Shown piece after piece: positions 26,035 through 34,819 of a stretch of DNA of 64,000 nucleotides. Made by a program: the position numbers and the translations under genes. Numbering within the stretch: the first letter of the stretch is position 1; each line of letters begins with the position of its first letter. Below the pieces are notes generated by a model that worked only from the letters and a program-made list of their open reading frames with translations, did not search any database and was not told where the DNA came from. This stretch comes from Vibrio spartinae (GTDB lineage: Bacteria; Pseudomonadota; Gammaproteobacteria; Enterobacterales; Vibrionaceae). Where the stretch lies: the NCBI RefSeq assembly GCF_024347135.1, contig NZ_AP024907.1, positions 239,001 to 303,000 on the forward strand, given 5' to 3'.

Positions 26035-27483
26035 ATGACCCAGATGACATACGGAAATAGTGATCAAATAGACAGGGTAGTCCATTATTCACCGATTATA
26101 AATAAGATGACGCTTATTTTTTTTGATTGTCTGTCTTTTCTATTTTCTATTTTTGCTTCAGTTACTTATGTGAAAGGGTATGAATCTTTTGCATATATGT
26201 ATGAAGACATCAGGGGACAAGTATTGACACTTTTAGTGTCCGGTGTTGCTTCGATTGTATGGTTTTGGGGGAGTAAACGTCATTATAGTTATCGCAAGCC
26301 TTTTTGGGATGAATTGAAAGATATATTGTTCATTTTGTTATTTATGGCGCTAGTCTCGATTTCTGTTCATGCTGCATTTGAATATAATTATTCTACTGAT
26401 ATTTGGTGGCTGACATGGACTATTGTTATCGTTCTCTTCCCATTACTGCGTAGCTTTGCAAAAGCATTATTGAATAAATTGGATTTTTGGAAAGTGCCTT
26501 GCGTGATCATCGGTGAAATTGAAGATGCAGAGAGTGTCTACTGTGCTCTCCAAAGTGAGCCTTCCACTGGGTTTGATGTACTTGCCATTGTTGTGCCTTC
26601 TGAGGGACATGTAAACTCTCGTTTTGATATTCCTTGTATTAGCCGGACTGAATTTTTTAATCGGGTCGATGAATTCCACAAAGTGTTTATTGCGCTGCAA
26701 AAAGAGCAAGCAGAATTACGAGAGTTTTGGATCAGAGAGTCAATGAAAAGGCAACTCTTAGATATTTCCATCGTGCCGGCTTTGCGCGGTATTCCCCTCT
26801 ATGGGACAGATATCTCACATTTCTTTAGCCATGAAGTCATGATGTTACGGTTGAAGAATAATCTGCCGCGTAAATCTTCACGCTTTGTTAAACGTTTGTT
26901 CGATATTGTGGGGTCTGCAACACTACTGGTTTTACTTGCTCCATTTTTCTTATTTATTGCCTGGAGGGTCTCACGTGACGGTGGTTCAGTGACTTACGGG
27001 CATGAGCGTGTCGGATTGAACGGTAAAAAGTTCAACTGTCTGAAATTCCGCTCGATGGTGATGAATTCTCAAGCGTTACTGGATGAACTGTTGGCAACCG
27101 ATCCGGCAGCGAAGGCCGAGTGGGAGCAATGGTTTAAATTAAAACAAGATCCGCGGATCACCTCGATTGGTCGTTTCTTGCGTGAAACGAGTCTGGATGA
27201 ACTGCCACAGTTGTGGAATGTTTTAAAAGGCGACATGAGCCTTGTTGGACCAAGACCTGTCATCGATGAAGAGCTGCTGCGCTATGGGGATGATGTAGAC
27301 TATTACCTATGTGCCAAACCGGGTATCTCCGGGCTTTGGCAAGTCAGCGGGCGGAGCGACATCGATTACAATACCCGCGTTTACCTAGATTGTTGGTATG
27401 TCAAAAACTGGTCGCTTTGGAACGATATTGTGATCTTATTTAAAACCGTTAACGTGGTTCTTCGCCGCGATGGTGCCTATTAA
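26035..27483 (+). CDS. wbaP: WbaP/WcaJ-type undecaprenyl-phosphate sugar phosphotransferase
   Basis: 482 residues. The N-terminal half holds four membrane helices (first around residues 19-40). A cytoplasmic Rossmann-like region follows, including CVIIGEIEDA. A fifth hydrophobic segment (RLFDIVGSATLLVLLAPFF) leads to the catalytic domain with FNCLKFRSM, TSLDELPQLWNVLKGDMS, LVGPRP and KPGISGLWQVSGRS. It starts repeat-unit synthesis by putting a hexose (Gal or Glc) 1-phosphate on undecaprenyl phosphate. The in-frame start at 25972 lies too far upstream; the ATG at 26035 begins a normal WbaP N-terminus. It closes the operon. Confidence 0.88.
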   Translation: MTQMTYGNSDQIDRVVHYSPIINKMTLIFFDCLSFLFSIFASVTYVKGYESFAYMYEDIRGQVLTLLVSGVASIVWFWGSKRHYSYRKPFWDELKDILFILLFMALVSISVHAAFEYNYSTDIWWLTWTIVIVLFPLLRSFAKALLNKLDFWKVPCVIIGEIEDAESVYCALQSEPSTGFDVLAIVVPSEGHVNSRFDIPCISRTEFFNRVDEFHKVFIALQKEQAELREFWIRESMKRQLLDISIVPALRGIPLYGTDISHFFSHEVMMLRLKNNLPRKSSRFVKRLFDIVGSATLLVLLAPFFLFIAWRVSRDGGSVTYGHERVGLNGKKFNCLKFRSMVMNSQALLDELLATDPAAKAEWEQWFKLKQDPRITSIGRFLRETSLDELPQLWNVLKGDMSLVGPRPVIDEELLRYGDDVDYYLCAKPGISGLWQVSGRSDIDYNTRVYLDCWYVKNWSLWNDIVILFKTVNVVLRRDGAY

Positions 27484-27532
27484 CGTTTTTCATACCGCAA
27501 GCTTTTCATACCGAAAATAGCGTACAGACAAT

Positions 27533-27575
27533 CAAATATGGGGGATGTGTTGCTACAGACTCACCCCAATATTTG
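27533..27575. terminator. Imperfect inverted repeat at convergent gene ends
   Basis: Arms 27533-27544 and 27564-27575 pair over 12 positions with one mismatch, spanning the end of yjaG and the gap after wbaP. It is placed where a bidirectional terminator would be expected, but no clear T-run follows. Confidence 0.35.
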
Positions 27576-28140
27576 ACACCCGCTCTTCCCTCAGCTCATC
27601 TCTGAGGGATTTTATCAGATCAATATCCCGCTCTTCTGCTTCTTTCAAGGCTCTGAAAATAGCCCATTGCATATCCCACTCTGCACAAACCGCTTCATTT
27701 TGCTTTTGATTCTCATTGGTGATTGCTAAATCTGTTTGCGCTTCTTCCAGTTGTACGACCGTGTTCACTGAAATGGTGCTGACTTGTTCGAGTGCTTCTG
27801 TGAGTTGATCTCTGTCTAACAGGCTATGTAAGAGTGTTGCCAGTGCTTCGCAGGCATCGATTGCAGGATAAACTGCATAAACATCGAATGCATCCTGTGA
27901 TGGAATCAGTTCTTCTAATTTTTCGAGTTGACGCTCGAAGTCTATCTTGGCACTTTTGACCGTGAGTGACTCCCATACTGTATCCAAAATCTGTCGATAT
28001 GTCGGATGAGCGGCAAACACTGTATGCTCGCAAAACATGGCGTAATTGGGATACATACGTTCACACAGGCTGACCATAAAAGTGATTTGTTGCCAAGGGG
28101 TAAGCTTCTGCAGACGCAGCTGAACTGGGTTTTGTAGCAT
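27553..28140 (-). CDS. yjaG: YjaG family protein (DUF416)
   Basis: 195-residue acidic, all-helical protein matching YjaG. Family blocks include LTPWQQITFMVSLCERMYPNY near the N-terminus and FDVYAVYPAIDACEAL in the middle. Function is unknown. In E. coli yjaG lies just upstream of hupA, and here hupA is 2 kb away on the other strand with two genes in between, so the neighbourhood is conserved but rearranged. Confidence 0.85.
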   Translation of the reverse strand: MLQNPVQLRLQKLTPWQQITFMVSLCERMYPNYAMFCEHTVFAAHPTYRQILDTVWESLTVKSAKIDFERQLEKLEELIPSQDAFDVYAVYPAIDACEALATLLHSLLDRDQLTEALEQVSTISVNTVVQLEEAQTDLAITNENQKQNEAVCAEWDMQWAIFRALKEAEERDIDLIKSLRDELREERVSNIGVSL

Positions 28141-28321
28141 GTGACTGGTGCTCCGAAATAAGACTTCGGCAGTGTACTTGATAATGCATGTACAGGCTAG
28201 CCTGACATACGTCTCTCCATTCCTGCTTTCCCTTCTATCGAGCGATACATCGCAATGATTCGTGGTTGAATATTATGTATGATGAATCACTTGAAATGAT
28301 CACAAGGCAGTGAACGAGCGT

Positions 28322-29239
28322 ATGACACACCATCTTTATCTGCTGACCGGGCAGGATGAGACATACCGTCCTCTGATTGAGGCAAAACAAATACCAGAAC
28401 TACGGTTAACGCAACAGCCACAGGAAGCAACGATTTTACTGGCAGCACCACCGTTGGCTGCCACAGTGATCGATGACTTTCCTGCGCTTCGCTGGTTACA
28501 GTCAACATTTGCCGGCGTTGATTCGCTCGTTCAATCGGGCGGACGGCAGGACTACCGACTGACGAATGTGAAAGGGATTTTTGGTCAGGCAATTGCTGAA
28601 TATGTACTCGGCTATATGATTGCACACTATCGACATTTTAACTGCTATCGCCAGCAGCAACAGCAGCAGTCTTGGCTACCACATCCGTATGAACGCCTGA
28701 CCGGGAAGACGATGGTGATTCTCGGGACTGGTAATATTGCGACTTTTCTTGCTCAGGCTGCTCGTCATATGGGGCTGATCGTGATTGGTGTTAACCGAAC
28801 GGGCAGGCAACCTGAACAAAGTCTGTTTCATGACGTCTATGCGATCGATGATCTTGAGAAGGCGTTGGCGTTGGCTGATGCGGTGGTCAGCACTTTACCG
28901 AATACTCAGGCGACGGAATCATTGCTGAATCTGGAGATGCTGAAAAATTGTCGTCAGGCGCTATTATTTAATGTCGGGCGGGGGAATACCTTGAAAGAGG
29001 CGGACTTGTTTGCAGCGCTGGAATCCGGTGCAATACAACATGCATTTTTGGATGTTTTCGTTACCGAACCTCTTCATTCGTCTCATTCTTTTTGGTCACA
29101 TCCACAAATTACCCTGACCCCCCATATTGCGGCAATCAGTTTCCCTGAACAAATTGTCGATGTTTTTATCGACAATTTGGTGCGCTGGATGCAAGGAAAA
29201 GATTTAAAATATATTGTTGATTTTAATAAAGGTTACTGA
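28322..29239 (+). CDS. D-isomer 2-hydroxyacid dehydrogenase (GhrA-like)
   Basis: About 305 residues. The NAD(P) loop is GTGNIATFLAQAA. FNVGRG gives the catalytic Arg, DVFVTEPL the Glu, and TPHIAA the His. All residues needed for hydride transfer between 2-keto and 2-hydroxy acids are present. The length and motif spacing match the GhrA/YcdW-like branch acting on glyoxylate or hydroxypyruvate, though the substrate is not proven. Two starts are possible: GTG at 28310 and ATG at 28322; I prefer the ATG, but the AAGGC sequence near 28304 does not decide. The next gene starts 18 bases later. Confidence 0.83.
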   Translation: MTHHLYLLTGQDETYRPLIEAKQIPELRLTQQPQEATILLAAPPLAATVIDDFPALRWLQSTFAGVDSLVQSGGRQDYRLTNVKGIFGQAIAEYVLGYMIAHYRHFNCYRQQQQQQSWLPHPYERLTGKTMVILGTGNIATFLAQAARHMGLIVIGVNRTGRQPEQSLFHDVYAIDDLEKALALADAVVSTLPNTQATESLLNLEMLKNCRQALLFNVGRGNTLKEADLFAALESGAIQHAFLDVFVTEPLHSSHSFWSHPQITLTPHIAAISFPEQIVDVFIDNLVRWMQGKDLKYIVDFNKGY

Positions 29240-29257
29240 TGTGAGTGTAGGTGACGA

Positions 29258-29833
29258 ATGTTAGATATCGTGTTACAACAAATCAGCCAGTGTCGGCTTT
29301 GTGAACCTGATTTGCCATTCGGTGCGAACCCGGTCATTCGTGCCCATCGTGATGCCCGGGTTCTCATTGTCGGGCAAGCACCCGGCATTCGGGTTCATCA
29401 GACGTCTATTCCGTGGAATGATCCGAGCGGTGATCGACTCAGAGCTTGGCTGAACATTGATCGGGATACATTCTATGATGAGCGGCAAATCGCCATTATG
29501 CCGATGGGACTGTGCTATCCGGGTAAGGGGCGTTCCGGTGATCTGCCACCACGCAAGGAATGTGCGCCACAGTGGCATCAGCGTGTTTTGGATGAGTTAC
29601 CCAATATTGCGTTGACATTGCTTATTGGTCAGTACGCCCAAAACTACTATTTGCCGAATAAACCCAAAACGCTGACTGACACGGTTCGAAACTGGTCTCA
29701 CTGGCTTCCTGATGCTGTCCCGTTACCGCACCCTTCGCCAAGGAACACATTATGGTTGAAAAAACATCCATGGTTTGAAAGTGATGCGGTTCCTTGTATA
29801 AGAAACCGGGTTCATCAATTGTTGGCAATGTAA
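29258..29833 (+). CDS. Uracil-DNA glycosylase family protein
   Basis: 191 residues with the UDG-fold motifs VLIVGQAPGIRVHQ (motif A, water-activating region) and PLPHPSPRN (motif B, DNA intercalation loop). LLIGQYAQNYYL lies between them. It has two N-terminal cysteines (CRLCEPD) but not the full set of an Fe-S family 4 enzyme. Members of this group are often annotated only as UDG-family, and activity on uracil is not established. It is probably co-transcribed with the dehydrogenase gene before it. Confidence 0.78.
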   Translation: MLDIVLQQISQCRLCEPDLPFGANPVIRAHRDARVLIVGQAPGIRVHQTSIPWNDPSGDRLRAWLNIDRDTFYDERQIAIMPMGLCYPGKGRSGDLPPRKECAPQWHQRVLDELPNIALTLLIGQYAQNYYLPNKPKTLTDTVRNWSHWLPDAVPLPHPSPRNTLWLKKHPWFESDAVPCIRNRVHQLLAM

Positions 29834-30070
29834 GTAAATTTTCCGGCTGAAATATCAGGCAGAACAGTTGTCAGACCTGATTGGGCGGGCTTGTTATGCC
29901 GATTTCAACAGTAAAATGTCATCACCAGACAATGAAAATTGTGAGTTGTTGCTCAGTTTATAGCTAAATTTTCATCAAATAAGCAAAAGAACATCGACAA
30001 ACCTTTGCCAGACGGGGGCTTTATGCTTTAGAGTTGGTCAGGTTCGATAACATATTAGAAGGGAAACCGA

Positions 30071-30343
30071 ATGAACAAGACCCAATTAATCGACTTTATT
30101 GCAGAAAAAGCAGATCTCTCTAAGGCGCAAGCAAAGTCTGCTCTAGAAGCGACTCTAGGTGCAGTTGAAGAGGCACTGAAATCAGGTGACCAAGTTCAAC
30201 TAATTGGTTTTGGTACATTTAAAGTCAATCATCGTGCTGCACGCACTGGCCGTAATCCAAAAACTGGTGATGAAATCCAAATCGCAGCAGCAAACGTTCC
30301 TGCATTTGTTTCCGGAAAAGCGCTGAAAGAATCAGTAAATTAA
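30071..30343 (+). CDS. hupA: HU-alpha nucleoid protein
   Basis: 90-residue HU subunit: [18 protein letters not shown] at the start, [19 protein letters not shown] as the saddle and beta-arm entry, and [11 protein letters not shown] at the end. It binds and bends DNA as a dimer, normally with HU-beta. AGAAGGGAAACC upstream gives the ribosome site. It is followed by a strong terminator, and the yjaH gene lies next as in E. coli. Confidence 0.97.
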   Translation: MNKTQLIDFIAEKADLSKAQAKSALEATLGAVEEALKSGDQVQLIGFGTFKVNHRAARTGRNPKTGDEIQIAAANVPAFVSGKALKESVN

Positions 30344-30351
30344 TTTATACT

Positions 30352-30390
30352 CTACGCCAAGGCAGTTTTGTGTTCTTGGCGTAGTTTTTT
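30352..30390 (+). terminator. hupA intrinsic terminator
   Basis: CTACGCCAAG pairs perfectly with CTTGGCGTAG (30375-30384), followed directly by six Ts. The next gene's ATG begins on the base after the T-run, so transcripts that terminate here lack yjaH and those that read through carry the hairpin against its start codon. Confidence 0.92.
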
Positions 30391-31095
30391 ATGAAAAAAT
30401 TAGTTATTTCCTGTCTCCTTTCCGGGCTCATGCTCGGCTGTTCCTCCTCTCAGCAATCGATGTCTGTACCATTAGAAACCTATTCCGGTGGTGAGCGGAT
30501 GGGCGATGCGACGAGTCTGTATTGGTATACCGAAGAATCTAACCACCCTTATGCCGCCGATGACTATATTCAGTCCCGTCATGATGGTTGGTATCGAACC
30601 AGCTATCGCTGGGAAAATAGTGTCTTAAAAGAACTTGTCCGTGAAGGTGAACAAGTCTCTGGTACCGCAGGGGAACAAGAAATGGTGCCTTTTCAGGTCC
30701 ATGTCCGTTTTGATAAAAACGGGGATGCGGTGTATCAACAATATCGGGTTAATCATAAAGTCTTTCCGTTAACTTCAGAAACACTGGAACATTATAAATC
30801 TCAAGCTGAAGCAATTGTTGAGACGGTCAAAAAGCAGGACAAACAAGATCAAATGCTTATTCAGGGCGTTTGGAACGGTGAGACGTTTGAAACTTGTAGC
30901 GGGCGGGAATACGAAAAAGTCGAGTTTAATAAGACGCTCCCTAGCTTTGTGATTCAACGGCTTTCCAGTCTGGATAATTATCTGGCTTTTCTGGGGAAAA
31001 TCCGCAATGGCCGAGTCTATATTCAAGAGTTACTCATGCTTGATGATGATGAACATGAGTGCATTTCCCGGCCGAACCTGATTGAAAAACCTTAG
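30391..31095 (+). CDS. yjaH: YjaH-like DUF1481 lipoprotein
   Basis: 234 residues. The N-terminus is a lipoprotein signal (MKKLVISCLLSGLMLGC, lipobox LMLGC), so it is probably anchored in the outer membrane. The body matches the DUF1481/YjaH group that follows hupA in enterics and vibrios; no function is known. The start touches the T-run of the hupA terminator and has no good ribosome site of its own outside that hairpin, so expression probably depends on readthrough or a structure change. Confidence 0.8.
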   Translation: MKKLVISCLLSGLMLGCSSSQQSMSVPLETYSGGERMGDATSLYWYTEESNHPYAADDYIQSRHDGWYRTSYRWENSVLKELVREGEQVSGTAGEQEMVPFQVHVRFDKNGDAVYQQYRVNHKVFPLTSETLEHYKSQAEAIVETVKKQDKQDQMLIQGVWNGETFETCSGREYEKVEFNKTLPSFVIQRLSSLDNYLAFLGKIRNGRVYIQELLMLDDDEHECISRPNLIEKP

Positions 31096-31181
31096 TCTTT
31101 GAAATCTTAGCCTTTAAAGCTTGAGTCTTTAAAGCTTGAGTCTTTAAAAAACAGCGTCTTTAAAAAAACAGAGTCTCTGGG
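31092..31181 (+). repeat. Short degenerate tandem repeats after yjaH
   Basis: The unit GAGTCTTTAAAGCTT occurs about twice exactly, with decayed copies on both sides (AGTCTTTGAAATCTT, GCGTCTTTAAAAAAACA). It lies downstream of yjaH and looks like slipped-strand expansion. No coding or obvious regulatory role is seen. Confidence 0.6.
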
Positions 31182-31256
31182 CTGTTCGTGCAGAGAGTTT
31201 AATCCTATACGTCAGCGGCAGTTCTTTATTTTCATCTTCTCATTCATGTGAGCAAA

Positions 31257-31277
31257 CAGGCGGATGTACTCCGCCTG
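31257..31277 (-). terminator. Hairpin between convergent yjaH and pectin lyase genes
   Basis: CAGGCGGA and TCCGCCTG form an eight-base-pair GC-rich stem with a five-base loop, 18 bases past the lyase stop. On the minus strand TTTG follows; on the plus strand there is no T-run. It is best read as the lyase terminator. Confidence 0.55.
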
Positions 31278-31294
31278 CTGCAATACACATTCAC

Positions 31295-32941
31295 TTAATT
31301 GATATTGCCCTGCGGACCGAAGTTAAAGCTACGGACCGTTGATGTACTGACGGGTTTTGTCGCCTGAAGGCCAGAGCGCCAGCGACCATTCGAACTGACA
31401 GCATTCATGACGTTACCACTGATGGCAAAGTTGCGTTGCCCGTTCTCATCATAGTTTTCAACACAGGCACGACCAAGTACATTGAAACAACTTGAGTTTG
31501 CTTGTCCGAGTGTCGAACTGAGCGGCGCGAAGAGTGTGCCGGATTTGACAGAACTAATGGGAGAAAAGTTATTGCCGCGTGTGTAGTAGTTTCCTTCCAT
31601 AACCATATAGGCACTGTCGCCATGTAATCCGCCGGCATAGTTACCATCAAAGTAATTGTTTACCATATGCACAATGCCACCGTCCACTTTGGGCGCTCTT
31701 CCGGATGAATTTCGGATGCGGTTGTTTGCCATCGTAATCGTCTGATTTTCGGCAATCAGCAGCATGGTCCAGTAATGTTTGGCATTGCAATAGTGTCCAT
31801 AATCGGTCGTGCCATCTAAGTAGTTGTTTGAGATCGTGACCTGTTTGGCGGTTCCCCAGCCGGTTACAATCATCTGACGTCCGATACGAGCGATATAATT
31901 GTGGTCAACCCAGATTCGGCTGGCATTATCGAGTGATATGGCATCACCGCCCCACACCAGTCCATCATTGATATCCGTGATCGATAGGTTACGGATGATA
32001 ATGTTAGAGACACCATCGCGGAGATAAAAGCCTTTGCCTTTAATTCCGGAGCGAGAGCCGATGCCGATAATCGTTTTGTTTGAACCCACGCGCATTGGTT
32101 CTGTTCCGGCTGCATCGTAGGTAATGTTATAGGTGCTACGGCCATCACAGTAGCCTAAACGGGCGAGAATTTTTTCTTGTTTGCCATTATAGCGACAGTT
32201 GTTTTCAGAATAGGTACAGCCGGCTGATGTCGTTCTGTTCCCGCGAAAATCAATGATCCCATTGACTCGGATAATTCTGGGAGTATTGCCACGAATCGCA
32301 TTTTCAAGCTGGCTTGGTGTTGAGACTGTCACCACCTGACCGCCGGCACCACCGGTTGTGCCAGTGGCGAAACCAAATGGTGTATTGGTGGTATTGGTTG
32401 AGCCGGAAGACGATGAGGATGAAGGAAATGTCCAGCGCTGATTATCCGCGCCGGTCCATGTGTATTGGACGACCCGTGAGCCATTCGCTTTTCGCGCGCC
32501 ATAAACATCGACTGCCAATCCGCTGTATTTAGAAATAATCGCATACTGGCCATTGCCTTGAGCACTGATATTCCAAGACTGATTTTCGGCACCACTACAG
32601 CCCCACTGTTGCAAGTTGGTTGCTGGTTCGGCTGAATTATTGGTGACATCAATACACTGACCACTGCCCATGTTTTTGAGCGTGGCCCAGTTTGATGCAT
32701 CAAGGCTGACCTGCCATTTTTGGTAGTCAGACCCGCTACAGTTCTGAATCTGTAACTGAGCACCGGCACTGTTCGATGAACCTCTGACTCCCAAGCATAA
32801 GCCTGAATTCACATCAATAATCGGTGAAATGGTGCCGTTCGGGACAGGTGCTGCGATTGCTGACTGAGGTAATCCGAGAGGCAATATGGTTGTAAAAAGT
32901 AGTCCTACAAAATGAGAACCGATGGTTTTAGTATGTCGCAT
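31295..32941 (-). CDS. Secreted ricin-lectin/pectate-pectin lyase (PL1) fusion
   Basis: 548 residues. A signal peptide ends near SAIAAP. Residues about 38-170 form a ricin-type beta-trefoil with the three QxW repeats QKW, QSW and QRW. A serine/threonine/asparagine linker follows (around 174-188). The rest is a parallel beta-helix polysaccharide lyase family 1 domain with RIWVDHNY and SGRAPKVDGG, the latter carrying the candidate catalytic Arg. YCNAKHYWTMLL resembles pectin-lyase-type members. It should cleave polygalacturonate or methylated pectin outside the cell, with the lectin domain holding it on sugars. A lone plant-polymer enzyme between core genes suggests acquisition. Confidence 0.85.
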   Translation of the reverse strand: MRHTKTIGSHFVGLLFTTILPLGLPQSAIAAPVPNGTISPIIDVNSGLCLGVRGSSNSAGAQLQIQNCSGSDYQKWQVSLDASNWATLKNMGSGQCIDVTNNSAEPATNLQQWGCSGAENQSWNISAQGNGQYAIISKYSGLAVDVYGARKANGSRVVQYTWTGADNQRWTFPSSSSSSGSTNTTNTPFGFATGTTGGAGGQVVTVSTPSQLENAIRGNTPRIIRVNGIIDFRGNRTTSAGCTYSENNCRYNGKQEKILARLGYCDGRSTYNITYDAAGTEPMRVGSNKTIIGIGSRSGIKGKGFYLRDGVSNIIIRNLSITDINDGLVWGGDAISLDNASRIWVDHNYIARIGRQMIVTGWGTAKQVTISNNYLDGTTDYGHYCNAKHYWTMLLIAENQTITMANNRIRNSSGRAPKVDGGIVHMVNNYFDGNYAGGLHGDSAYMVMEGNYYTRGNNFSPISSVKSGTLFAPLSSTLGQANSSCFNVLGRACVENYDENGQRNFAISGNVMNAVSSNGRWRSGLQATKPVSTSTVRSFNFGPQGNIN

Positions 32942-33279
32942 CGTTCGAAAATCCTTCTCTGTTTATATCGATTGGGGCACGCCATCAACAACAAATTTAG
33001 ATGAAGACTTCTGGTTGGAAGCCAACAGAATCATCACCGATGTGGCACGGTGATGTGTTGTTGGTCAATGGAACGTGTTGTGTTTAAAAAGTAATCGACA
33101 TTATGATTAAAAAGTAGTCATAAGTGCTTGAAAAACAGTCGAATGATTCAAGGTGTGAATTAACATATAAAATAGTGGCTTTATATTTTATAGAATTATT
33201 TTTATAACATGATGTTTTATTTTTTATGAAACAAAAGAAGGTTGTGGATAATGGTATATAGAGTATCAATTCACCGATT
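32942..33279. promoter_or_regulatory. Pectin lyase upstream region with inverted repeats
   Basis: Non-coding gap. Perfect inverted repeat CATCACCG (33032-33039) and CGGTGATG (33048-33055), 8-base spacer, about 90 bases before the lyase start. Beside it is a shorter near-palindrome CTGGTTGG-AAG-CCAACAG. TTAAAAAGTA occurs twice at about 33084 and 33105. These are candidate operator sites for the lyase gene. A 61-residue open frame on the minus strand shows no sign of being real. Confidence 0.45.
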
Positions 33280-34623
33280 TCAGACCTGAAAGGGGAGCGT
33301 GCTTGTCGTACACGTATCTATTAGGTCCTTTAATTGGTGTAGCCCCTCTCGAAAACGCGCTTCTGAGTTAATCGACATCAGCGACAAGCGGATATGGTTG
33401 GTTGGCTGGTAGACGGCAAAATAGCTGCCGCTACTGACTAAAAGATGCCGCTTTGCGGCTTCTAAGACAAAGCGTTCTGGCTGCCAGTGCGGCGGTAGTT
33501 TCAGCCAGATATGATAGCCATGTTGGTGTGGTGTCTCTGGGGTGAGAATTTCCTGAGCGATCTGCTGGCGTTGTTGGGCGAGTTGTTGTTGTCGTTGAGC
33601 CAGTTCAAAAGCCATTCCGGACGATACTAACTCGGCAGCAACTTGATAATTAAAGGGCGAAGAAAGCCAAATATTCGCGCGGATATGGGCATTTATTGTG
33701 CTGATTTGCGCATCCGGTACTTTGATAAACCCGCACCGTAATGCCGGACTAATTGCTTTGGATAAACTTGTTACGTGGAATCCTTGCTCTGGAAGCCAGT
33801 TACAAATGGCAGGAATCGGCGCAGGGTTGAGAAACCCATAGATATCATCTTCAATCAGCCAAGTGTGCGAATCGCGAATCAGTTGTGCAATGATTTCTCG
33901 TCGTGCCGCAGGCATGCTGACACCGGTGGGGTTCTGGTGTGAAGGTACCACGATAACCACTTTCGGCTTTGCGGTTTGTAGTACGTGTTGTAAGCCATCG
34001 GGCGTGATACCGTGAGCATCCATCTCGATCCCGATCACTTCACGTCTCATCAGACTGGCGATGGCGAGGATCCCCGGATAAGTCAGAGACTCAATTGCAA
34101 TGGTATCTCCCGGTTTGGTCAGGGCCTCAATTAACAGGGCCAGTGCATTCTGAGCGCCATCGGTCAACAGCGTATTTTCGAGGGTTCCTCCGCTGAGGCC
34201 GTAGCGGGCTGCCCATTCAACACCAACTTGTCTGTGCTGCTGGTGGCCCGAATATTCGGCATAGCCGATTAATTGAGGTGTGATTCGGGTTGCTGCTTTT
34301 TGAAACCCATCTTGCAGGGCAATGATGTTATGGCTCAGACAGGGCTGAAGAATCGAAAAGTTGAATTCAGTTTCATCCTCCGAGGCATGAATGACCCGAG
34401 ATAACTGTGATTCACCACAGACGAAGGTCCCCCGGCCGACAAAAGATTCGACACGATTTTGTTCAACCAGTAGCTTGTAAGCCTTCGCAACCGTCACCGG
34501 TGTTGTATTGAGCTCATCGGCCAGCACCCGGTGAGGGGGCAGTTTCGAATTGGGTGGATAATAGCCTTCTGTGATTCTGGAGATGATCGTCTGGGCTATC
34601 TGTTTAAACTTGGCCTCACTCAC
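33280..34623 (-). CDS. MocR/PdxR-type GntR regulator with aminotransferase domain
   Basis: 447 residues: an N-terminal GntR winged helix (about 1-70, with NSKLPPHRVLADELNTTPVT and VGRGTFV) joined to a class I aminotransferase-like domain. That domain keeps DDIYGFLNP and SLSKAISPALRCGF, whose Lys is the PLP anchor. Such regulators sense PLP or an amino compound bound to PLP and often control the neighbouring gene. The neighbour across the gap is ompR, which is not a usual target, and the lyase lies downstream in the same direction. The actual target is unknown. Confidence 0.85.
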   Translation of the reverse strand: MSEAKFKQIAQTIISRITEGYYPPNSKLPPHRVLADELNTTPVTVAKAYKLLVEQNRVESFVGRGTFVCGESQLSRVIHASEDETEFNFSILQPCLSHNIIALQDGFQKAATRITPQLIGYAEYSGHQQHRQVGVEWAARYGLSGGTLENTLLTDGAQNALALLIEALTKPGDTIAIESLTYPGILAIASLMRREVIGIEMDAHGITPDGLQHVLQTAKPKVVIVVPSHQNPTGVSMPAARREIIAQLIRDSHTWLIEDDIYGFLNPAPIPAICNWLPEQGFHVTSLSKAISPALRCGFIKVPDAQISTINAHIRANIWLSSPFNYQVAAELVSSGMAFELAQRQQQLAQQRQQIAQEILTPETPHQHGYHIWLKLPPHWQPERFVLEAAKRHLLVSSGSYFAVYQPTNHIRLSLMSINSEARFREGLHQLKDLIDTCTTSTLPFQV

Positions 34624-34757
34624 AACATACCTATTTTTCGTGCTTAGTCTTTGTGGTTTAGTGTACTGGACTCTTCGGGGGATGGAAATATGATGCGTAT
34701 CGGTTGTGTGGTTTGGTGTGTCGATAAGACATAAACGTTAACAATTCTTTTCGTTCT

Positions 34758-34785
34758 TTGTCGGGAAATGGTGATACATTAAAAT
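34758..34785 (+). promoter_or_regulatory. Putative ompR promoter
   Basis: TTGTCG, a 16-base spacer and TAAAAT form a plausible sigma-70 pair about 35 bases before the ompR start. It was found by eye. Confidence 0.4.
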
Positions 34786-34819
34786 CAGAGAATTCGTATC
34801 AGATGAACAGAGGTGATGC

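Noticed and set aside
33084..33269. 61-residue minus-strand frame before the pectin lyase
   Set aside because: AT-rich, no ribosome site or family resemblance; better read as promoter region.
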